A stretch of DNA of 64,000 nt, taken from the NCBI GenBank assembly GCA_029266635.1, contig JAQSWM010000003.1, positions 294,772 through 358,771 of the forward strand, written 5' to 3'. Position numbers and translations under genes: made by a program. Shown here piece by piece: positions 52,756-62,300 of this stretch. Within the stretch, counting starts at the first letter, position 1; every line of letters begins with the position of its first letter. Source of the stretch: Sphingobacteriaceae bacterium (GTDB taxonomy: Bacteria; Bacteroidota; Bacteroidia; Sphingobacteriales; Sphingobacteriaceae). The notes under the pieces were generated by a model. That model searched no databases, was not told where the DNA came from, and worked only from the letters and a program-made list of their open reading frames with translations.

Positions 52756-55700
52756 ATGATTAAAAATTTACTTTTTCAGAAGAAAGCAGGCACAAAATGT
52801 TCACGGCAGGGTTTCCGAAACCGTTTGAAAGGACTCGTTCTGGTAATGCTCCTTTGCACATCCGCGGCTTTTGGACACGTAACAGAAATACGTGTTAATC
52901 AAGGCCAGGACGGAAAGTTGACATGGTATCTTTCCTCCTATCATGGTAAAGGGGAGTGTGGTGTCCAAGGATCAGGTCTAACGATCAACGGTGTTAACTA
53001 CCCTTTAGAGGCAGAATTTACCGGAGACGTAGCAAATTTTAGCTCCAATGTTTTTGCAACATTGCAAGGTTATGCTCACACGAGCTACGCCATTGTGCAC
53101 ACCCCGTTTCTCGGAACTAATTTAAGCGTTCAGCCTTATTCTACTAATGCCTGCTGGTCTTTTTTAGTTGGAGGGAATGGCAATTTTACACCGCCACCAC
53201 CACCAGTTTGTACAAGTTCACCATTAACAGGTTGGAGTAATACTTTTGCTTCATCTGGTAATAATAACAATACTTTCTGCGACCCAACGGACGATCGCAC
53301 TACTGCTACAATCAAAGTTTCTCACTTGGCATGTGCAAACATCACGGGGGATAAGCAATTCAGAGTAATATTCGATCCAACAGGCACCAATGTATCATAC
53401 GGTCCTTTTAACTATGCTGCAGGAGTCGAAACAAGTGTAGGTATCTCTGTTCCCTATGGTGCTTCCAATTCTACTTTGGTTAAAGTTATCGACGACGATT
53501 TTCCTGCTGAAATTACACATGGATTAGTTATACCTAATGGACAGTACTTGGGTGAAAAGGAAACTGTGCCCCCTGTAATTACATCCATCCAAGGAAATGT
53601 TATAGTTCCTTTAAATTCTTTAGGCGCAGCAACTTTGCCGAGTTACACCAGCTCAACTACTGCTACTGACAATTGTAGTTCTGTTTCTATTACTCAAGCA
53701 CCGGAAGCTGGAATGGCTCTTGCTCAAAACAGGCCCGTCACAGTAATTTTGACCGCTAAAGATGCAAGCGGCAATTTCACCACTCAAACGTTTACTGTTA
53801 CAGCAAAAGACCAAACGACACCGATCGCAACTGCTAAAAACATCACAAAACAATTAGATGCTTCTGGGAACGTAACAGTAACGGCCGCCGAAATAAATGA
53901 CGGTTCAAGCGATAACGTTGGCATAGCTTCTATGACAGTTTCGCCAAGCACGTTCAACTGTAGCAACATTAATTTAAGTTCAACGGCTAGCCTAACCTAC
54001 AATATGGCAGCCGATGATTATATCGATGCCTCTATTTCAAAGGATGATATTTCAGCGGGAAACCAATTTGCGTACGGTGATCAGTGGTTCGCTACATACT
54101 CAGGCACAACGGCCTTGGTACCGGGCTCCACTTACTATTTACATATAAAAGCCACCAACGGCGGAGGTCAAGGGATGTTTATAGGAGATTTTAAATTATC
54201 TGGAGACTTCGAGTTTGAAGATGGCTCTAAAACTTTGGTTACAGGCCCATCCACATTCAAGGTAAGTTCTACCGGCTTTGGGAGCAACTACCAGGCACCA
54301 TTTCTGCATTGGGCTAATGGCGGACCTATTTGGGGATATAAAGCGGCAATATCACCAAGCGCTCAATTCATCTACGGACCGACTAATACCTGGTATTTTT
54401 CCACCAAAATCAGGTATACAGGCTTTTCTAACACCGTGACCTTGACAGTCGCAGATGCAAGCGGAAATGTTTCTACTGCCACGGCAAATGTTACGATTGA
54501 AGACAAAATTGCTCCTGTAAAACCTGTGCTAGAAAACGTAACAGGCGAGTGCTCGGTTACAGCTACCCCACCAACTACTACAGATAACTGCAAGGGAGTC
54601 GTCACGGGCACCACGGCAGATCCGTTAACATATACAACACAGGGTACTCATGTGATTACCTGGAACTTTAATGATGGAAATGGGAACACAACAATAGCTA
54701 CACAGAATGTGATTGTTAAGGATGTAACTGCACCAGTTGCTCCAACACTAGCTGGTATACGTGGGGAATGTTCCGTCACTGCGCCGGTCCCTACAGCAAC
54801 TGATAACTGCTCAGGCAATATCACCGGTACAACGACTGATGCTGTTACATACACGACTCAAGGTACTCACGTAATTACATGGACGTTTAACGACGGAAAT
54901 GGCAACACTACAACAGCTACACAGGATGTGATTGTTAAGGATGTGACTGCACCAGTTGCTCCCGTACTTGCTGACGTAACAGCCGAGTGCTCTGCAACTG
55001 CCGTTGCTCCAACGGCCCAAGATAATTGCTCTGGCGCAATCACAGGAACAACTTCTGATGCTACGTCATTCACAGCACAAGGAACCTATACTATCAACTG
55101 GACATTCACTGATGCTGCCGGAAACTCTTCTTTTGCTATACAAAATGTAGTTATTAAAGATGTAACTGCACCGGTTATCCTTGCTCCTGCAAACGTGGTA
55201 GCTGGTTCATGCAACTCAATTTCTTTGGGTGCTCCGCTTACAAGCGATAACTGCGAAGTAGTGAGCGTTACAAATAATGCACCTGCAACATTCCCGGTTG
55301 GTACAACAACTGTTGTTTGGACTGTAACAGATGCTGGTGGAAACACAGCTTCTGCAACTCAAACTATTAAAGTTGCTCCTGCCCCGGTAGCTGCAATTGC
55401 GGTGAGCCGTGTTGATGGAACTTTCACTGGTTTACCAACTTCTACTATTGCTTTAGGATACGGTGCACAAAACCTTACCTTATCAGCAACTGGTGGAGAC
55501 ACTTACAAATGGAGCAACAATTTAACAAGTGCTTCTGCTACAACTGCTTCAATTACAGTTGCTCCTACAACAACAACTACTTATACAGTTATTGCTACAG
55601 ATATCTACGGATGTTCTACACCAAAAAGCATCACTGTTACAGTCGTAGATGTGCGTTGCGGCAATAAAATGGATAAAGTGGTTGTTTGCCACAAAACAGG

Positions 55701-56139
55701 AAGCGCTAAAAATCCTACTGAAGAGCTTTGTATTGCTCCAAGTGCCGTGGCTACACATCTTGCCCATGGCGACAAAATTGGTTCTTGTGGTTCAGGATTT
55801 GTGTATGCGGATGTTGTTAGTACCGATAAACTTGAACTTTCAAGCATTCAGCAATCAAATAGCCTGGAAGCCACGGTAGCAAACCTATCAGCTTATCCAA
55901 ATCCATTCGGATCAAAAACCACTGTTTCGTTCACATTAGTTGAAGATGAAGCCAAGGTTTCTCTCGATTTGTTTGGCTTGAACGGCGTTAGAGTACAGCA
56001 TGTATATTCTGGTGCTGCAACTGCGTTCAAAACCCAATCGTTTGAGTTCAATAGCTCAAACCTTCCATCGGGAACTTATTTCTTCCGTTTGACAGGATCA
56101 AAAGCGAACCTGACGTTCAAAGTGATTATCGCTAACTAA
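52756..56139 (+). CDS. HYR-repeat secreted protein with type A T9SS sorting domain
   Basis: 1127 residues. The signal peptide core is about 25-40 (GLVLVMLLCTSAAFG). An N-terminal unknown domain (40-155) ends in a Pro-rich linker (FTPPPPP). A second domain (about 155-270) is followed by an HYR-like module (270-400) with a 150-residue insertion (about 410-557, STYYLHIKATNGGGQGMF), three near-identical 73-residue HYR units plus a fourth (585-875), an Ig-like unit (875-965), and a short Cys/His motif (965-1012, VVVCHKTGS, HLAHGDKIGSC). The last 75 residues (YPNPFGSKTTVSFTL) form the T9SS sorting domain, which is removed on the surface. Probably a matrix or adhesion protein. Confidence 0.9.
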   Translation: MIKNLLFQKKAGTKCSRQGFRNRLKGLVLVMLLCTSAAFGHVTEIRVNQGQDGKLTWYLSSYHGKGECGVQGSGLTINGVNYPLEAEFTGDVANFSSNVFATLQGYAHTSYAIVHTPFLGTNLSVQPYSTNACWSFLVGGNGNFTPPPPPVCTSSPLTGWSNTFASSGNNNNTFCDPTDDRTTATIKVSHLACANITGDKQFRVIFDPTGTNVSYGPFNYAAGVETSVGISVPYGASNSTLVKVIDDDFPAEITHGLVIPNGQYLGEKETVPPVITSIQGNVIVPLNSLGAATLPSYTSSTTATDNCSSVSITQAPEAGMALAQNRPVTVILTAKDASGNFTTQTFTVTAKDQTTPIATAKNITKQLDASGNVTVTAAEINDGSSDNVGIASMTVSPSTFNCSNINLSSTASLTYNMAADDYIDASISKDDISAGNQFAYGDQWFATYSGTTALVPGSTYYLHIKATNGGGQGMFIGDFKLSGDFEFEDGSKTLVTGPSTFKVSSTGFGSNYQAPFLHWANGGPIWGYKAAISPSAQFIYGPTNTWYFSTKIRYTGFSNTVTLTVADASGNVSTATANVTIEDKIAPVKPVLENVTGECSVTATPPTTTDNCKGVVTGTTADPLTYTTQGTHVITWNFNDGNGNTTIATQNVIVKDVTAPVAPTLAGIRGECSVTAPVPTATDNCSGNITGTTTDAVTYTTQGTHVITWTFNDGNGNTTTATQDVIVKDVTAPVAPVLADVTAECSATAVAPTAQDNCSGAITGTTSDATSFTAQGTYTINWTFTDAAGNSSFAIQNVVIKDVTAPVILAPANVVAGSCNSISLGAPLTSDNCEVVSVTNNAPATFPVGTTTVVWTVTDAGGNTASATQTIKVAPAPVAAIAVSRVDGTFTGLPTSTIALGYGAQNLTLSATGGDTYKWSNNLTSASATTASITVAPTTTTTYTVIATDIYGCSTPKSITVTVVDVRCGNKMDKVVVCHKTGSAKNPTEELCIAPSAVATHLAHGDKIGSCGSGFVYADVVSTDKLELSSIQQSNSLEATVANLSAYPNPFGSKTTVSFTLVEDEAKVSLDLFGLNGVRVQHVYSGAATAFKTQSFEFNSSNLPSGTYFFRLTGSKANLTFKVIIAN
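54511..55167 (+). repeat. Three 219-bp tandem units inside the HYR protein gene
   Basis: Units start at 54511, 54730 and 54949, each 219 bp (73 codons), with a fourth, diverged unit beginning at 55168. Stretches such as GATTGTTAAGGATGT around each joint are almost the same. The exact spacing suggests recent duplication or gene conversion. Confidence 0.88.
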
Positions 56140-56155
56140 GCGGAATTGCTCTCAA

Positions 56156-56189
56156 ACAAAAAGCCCGGCTCTTGAGCCGGGCTTTTTTT
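56156..56189 (+). terminator. Terminator between the two giant adhesin genes
   Basis: AAGCCCGGCTC (56161-56171) pairs perfectly with GAGCCGGGCTT (56174-56184), followed by a T-run, with an A-run in front so it could work in both directions. Confidence 0.92.
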
Positions 56190-56362
56190 GTTATCAGATG
56201 TTTATGCCTGAATAGATGATTGCACAGTAATCGATTAAATAGATGCTTTGGCCTACCCCGGGTCCTCTTTCATCGACTAATTCAAAAGCCCAAAAAATTA
56301 GTTCACAAATTTATACTCGCTTGTGGCAGGTGCCCAGGGTGAGCCACTATTAATCAATCAGT

Positions 56363-59300
56363 ATGAATCAAAAATTTACCAGCTTTCTAAGGAGCTTCTT
56401 TCTGTTAAGCTCCATTGCTTTAATTTGTTTAACGAGCCAAAGCCAGGCACAAACTGCAGGTGGAGCCTTGAATTTTAACGGAACCGATGATTTTGTAAAT
56501 CTCGGGCCTAATATCAGCTCTGCCGGTAGCTTTTCATGGGAAGCTTGGATCAAGACATCCGGCAATGGCACTATCATAGCCAAGTGCCCGGAAGCAGGTG
56601 GGTGGTATTGGGGAGGAAAGACTTTATTTGTAAGGCAGGGGCGGATATCATACGACGCTTTCGGTATCTCATATGTTGAGACTCCCGGAACGTACAATGA
56701 TGGCTTATGGCATCACGTAGCTCTTACCGTTCAATCAAATTATTCAGGCAACCTGGATGTGGTAAGCATTTATGTTGATGGATCACTAAAGGTTACGAGG
56801 GACAACTGGGATACAAATGCTAGCTCGGAAGCTGGTCAGGTAACTAAGATTGGCTACACGAATAGCAATTTTCCTGAGCCCGGTTTCCTGAACGGTGTTT
56901 CACCTTTTACAGGTACAATTGATGAGGTCAGGATCTGGGACAGAGCATTGACTGGTAGTGAAATAGCCGGTAGGATGTCTTGCGAACTTGCGCTGCCACA
57001 AACAGGTTTATTAGCTTATTATAAATTTAACCAGGGTATTGCGAGCGATGCTAACCCTTCAGTTAACACCGTTTGGGATTACAGCGGCAACAATAAAAAT
57101 GGAACTTTAAATTCATTTGCACTAACCGGGCCTGCCTCTAACTGGGTAGCCGGACAAATTAAAGCTTGTACCCTCACAGGGCCAGCAAATATTAGTTCCG
57201 GGATTAGCCTTTGGTTAGATGCTTCAGATGTCACTGCTACAGGTAACAACAGTAATATCGCAAACGGCAGTTCTTTACCCGTTTGGTCGGATAAGTCAGG
57301 AAGCTCTCACGATGCCGTTAAACTAAGCGGACAAAACGGAGTTACTTATGTGAGTGGACAGATAAATGGAAAATCAGTTATTCGTTTTACTAGACTAGGT
57401 GACAATCTTGGTTCAGTTCTGCTGGCGAATGGTGTTGATATCAGAGCTGGTTCAAACCCAGACGTAACGATGTTCACCGTTTACAAGCAAGGTGCAAAAG
57501 TAGCTGTAAGTGGCCAAGGGCAGGCGTTATGGGGTAACGATGATGGGAACTGGGATCGTTTTTTTTATAATTCATGGAGTCATGGCGACAATGGGATCGC
57601 TTCATTGGGCCCGGTTAATCCAACCTTTGTTGATATTATTGGGGCAGGAACCGTAGGGAAGCTCAGGCTTATGACTGCTGTTTTTGATGGAACTGTAAGC
57701 GGCGGAGCAAATAACGGCCCTCCATTGGGTTCGGCCATATATTTTGATGGCGTAGTAGTGACCAAATTCACTGACCATACTGAGCCATCTGCGGCTCAGA
57801 CATCACTCAGAATCGGAAACGATGGTGACAATGGCAATTTCAATGGTGACATCGCTGAAATGATAGTTTATAATCGCAAACTTTCCGATTGCGAAATTCA
57901 AACCATTAATCAATATCTAAGCACAAAATATGGGGTGACATTTACAAGCGCTGCAATAACGGCATCAGGTCCAACTACAATTTGCCAGGGTGCAAGCGTA
58001 ACTTTGACCGCCAGCGCTGGTAGCTCATACCAATGGTTTAAAGATGGAAGCCCAATCGCAGCTGCGACTTCCGCAACATACAATGCGACTTCTGCAGGGA
58101 GCTATACTGTTAATATAACCAATACAAGTGGTTGCAGTGCAACATCTTTGGCAACTTTAATAACCGTCAATCCTGTTCAGGACGCAACTATAACAACGAG
58201 TGGCCCTGTTACTTTTTGCACGGGTGGATCTGTTACGCTTAATGCCAATACCGGAGCGTCATACCTATGGAGCAATGGTTCAACATCGCAAACTATAACT
58301 GCTACCAGTCCGGGTAATTACTGGGTAAAAGTCACTAATGCCGCAGGTTGCACTTCAACATCTGCTTCGACAACCGTTAGTATCAATCCGCTGCCAGTAG
58401 TTTCTATTGTGCCCACTACAAGCGCAATCTGTGCGGGTGGAAGCACTACACTGCGTGCAAATACAGGTGGTGGAAACGCACTTACATTTAACGGTGCAAA
58501 TACATACGTTGATCTGGGCACGGGTGTAACTCTGCCTACTACATTTACTCAAGAGGCTTGGATTTATTCAAGTGCAGGGAATGATGGAAAATATCATGGA
58601 TTCCTTGGAACCGAAGCCGGTGTGAGCCGTTCGCCGTCTATGTGGGTATACAATGAAAAAGTAATCCACGGTGGTTTTGGAGATGGGAGCAGATTTTATT
58701 ACTACCATACCGGAGAGGTAATTCTACCAAATACCTGGAATCACATCGCCCAAACCTACAACGGTACAACGCTAACCTGCTATGTTAATGGAGTAGTTGC
58801 GTACTCAAGTAACGAATTCGCCGGTAAAATTCCTGCTCCGACGGCTGTGAAAAGTATCGGTAGGGTGGACAATTATTTCCAGGGAGCTTTGGATGAGGTG
58901 AGGATGTGGAACGTAACACGTACACAGGCTCAAATTCAGGCGGATATGAACAGAACAATTTCACCTTCCTCAGCCGGGTTGGTAGCCTACTACAAGCTTG
59001 ATGAGGGGACGGGAAGCACAACTGTAAATGCTGTGACTGCTAGTTCCGGCACGTTGACAAACGGTCCGGTTTGGAGCATCTCATCAGCCCCGGTTGGTGC
59101 AACAGTTACGTGGAGTCCGGCCGCAGGATTAAATACAACAAACGGAGCTATCGCGATAGCGACGCCAACAGCAACAACAACTTATACTGCTACTGCAACT
59201 GACGCATCAACAGGATGTGTTTCAACTGCCACGCAAACTATAACCGTAAATACGGTAACTGCCACTGCGTCTAACAGCGGTGCTGTAATATCGGGCGGAA

Positions 59301-62300
59301 CTATCATGCTTGCTTCTACAGGCACTGGCACATTCAGCTGGACGGGTCCAAACAGTTTCACCTCTACTCTACAAAACCCGGTCATCGCAAATGCTACAAC
59401 TGCAAACGCTGGGACTTACAATGTAACAGTGACACAGAACGGCTGTACTGCTACAGCTTCTACGAATGTTATAGTAAATACAGTCTTGGCCGGAGCGCTG
59501 AATTTAGATGCTTCTAAGAGTAATAAAATAGCGGTTAGTAGTGGTGGCTTGCCGACTGGGAACAGCACGTATGCTATAGAGGCTTGGATAAAGCCTACTT
59601 CTACGAGCGTAGCCAATGCTATCGTAGGCTGGGGAAACTGGGGAGCGACCGATCAAGTTAACTGTTTCAGGCTTTCTGGGCCAACCACTTTGATTAACTA
59701 CTGGTGGGGCCACGACCTCGTTGTAACGGTTCCGAACCTGCTGGACGGGAAATGGCACCATGTCGTAGCCAGTTTTGATGGAACAACCCGATCTATTTAC
59801 ACTGATGGAGTTCTCCGAGGATCTGATAAACCAACCGGACATAACGTTCCTTACTCAACCAATGCAACAATTGGTTCTGCTAATCCTGTGGATGGTTACG
59901 GCGAATATTTCGACGGCTCTATTGATGAGGTGAGAATATGGAACCGTCCACTATGCCAGGGAGAGATTGAGAATAACCGTGCAGGAGAATTAAGCCTTCC
60001 TCAAACCGGATTGGCTGCGTATTATAAATTCAACCAAGGGAATTCAAATGACGTTAATACGGGGATAAAAAACCTTAACGATGCTAGCGGTAACAACAAT
60101 AATGGAGCGCTCCAAGGATTTGAACTTTCGGGTACTACATCGAACTGGGTAGACGGAACAGTTACGGGAACTTCACCTGTTTTCCTTCCGCCGACTGCTA
60201 CGATAGCAGCTTCAGGCGCAACTACTTTTTGTCCTTCAGAGTCTGTGACCTTAACTGCTAACAGTGGTGAAGGCTTTACTTACCAGTGGACTAAGGATGG
60301 GCTTTCAATACCTGGTGCTGTCAATAACACGTATGCAGCAACTGCTAGTGGAAAGTACAACGTCATCATAACTAAAAATGGTTGTACTGCTACAGCAACT
60401 CCGATAATTGTTGTAGTTGAAGATAAGGCACCCCCAGTAATTACATCCAATCAGGGCGATGTTGTTGTTGCTTTAAACACTTCTGGATCGGCAACTTTGG
60501 CGAGCTACATTGGATTAGCTACTGCGACGGACAACTGTACTGCTGCGTCTTCAATTGTATTTACCCAATTACCTGCCCCCGGCACGGTACTTGGTCAAAA
60601 TGTGCCAACTACAGTCACTATTAAAGCAACTGATGCATCAGGCAATTCAAGCTTGCAAACGTTTACAGTTACAGCTACAGATCAAACTGCGCCGGTAGTT
60701 CTCACTATGAACACTAACATCCAACTGAATGCTTCTGGGAACGCTGTATTAAAAGCCGAACAAATAAACAATGGCTCAACAGACAATGTAGGTATAACCA
60801 GCTTGGCTTTAGATAAGACTAATTTTAATTGTGCAGATATTACGGCCAGCCCGACCGATTATAAAGAGTTTTTCACTTTCGTTTCTGATGCTACCTGGAG
60901 ACAAAGCACTACGGTTAAGTCTAGTGTGGAAGTGAATGGTTTTTGGAATGGTGTTAGCAGTGTTCCAGATGCCAGCACTTATACCATTATTCCTACAATC
61001 GGCGCATATTATAATCAAATAATTCCTGGTACTCAAGGAATACTTGTTGGTGACAATGTTAGATTTCTACGTAAAACGATTAATATATCAAACGCTTCAA
61101 ACCTTAGGGTAACCTTATTGGCATCAGTCGACAATGATGTTCAATTATTTGTGAATGGTACCGAAGTGGCGGTTGAAGGAGATTTGGCTGTGGAAAATTT
61201 CAATGACCAGGTTCATAGTAGGGTTGTTTTAAATGAAAACACACCTAACCAAAACGGTGGCACAGGGTTTCAGCCTTTTGACAGGATAACAAATATCAAG
61301 GCCTCAAACCTCTTCCATCCTGGCGAAAATGATGTGGTATTCGCCATCCGCAATACACCTGATGGTGATCGTGGTGCAATCTCTTTTAAAGTTATTTTTG
61401 AAAAGGCGGGCTCGGGCGTCCCTGTTACTTTAACAGCTACTGACCAAGCCGGGAATACAACTTCAGCCCTTGCATATGTGGTGGTTGAAGACAAAATTGC
61501 ACCAGCCAAACCAACGCTTGCTGACCTGACAGGTGAATGTTCGGTAACTGCAATTGCACCAACTACTACCGATAACTGCTCTGGCATTGTAACCGGCACC
61601 ACAACAGATGCACTTACTTATACAACTCAAGGTACCCGGGTAATCAACTGGACGTTTACAGATGCGTCTGGCAACGTAACCACCGCGACACAAAATGTAA
61701 CGATTCTTGATATTACTTCGCCTGTGATTACCTCAGTTCAACAAAACGTGGTGGTTGCACTGAACGCAAGCGGGACTGCTGCGCTGGCAAATTATATACC
61801 GTCAGCAACAGCTACAGACAATTGCACAGCAGCGGGTTCAATAGTGTTTACACAATCTCCTGCAGCCGGAACACCGCTTGTTCCAAATGTTCCACTCACG
61901 GTTACGCTTACTGCAACAGATGCTAATGGCTTAAAAGCAACTCAAACTTTTACTGTTACAGCAACTGATCAGACATCACCGGTTGTGAAAACCAAGAACA
62001 TCACTGTTCCGCTGGATGCATACGGAAAAGCCACGGTAGTTCCTTCTCAAGTTGATGGTGGGACTTACGATAATTCTGGCAGCTTTACTTTGAACCTCGA
62101 CAAAACCACATTCGACTGCTCAAACCTTGGGGTAAATCCAGTTACTTTGACAGCGGCTGATGCGAGCGGCAATACCACTGCTTCGGTAATTCCAGCCGGC
62201 TTAATAGGGCTTTGGGATTTTGAGGATGCCGGAAAGCTAAAGGACCAAACAGGTAATTGGGGCGATCTCATTTTGAGTGGCAGCGCTACCATTTCTGCAG

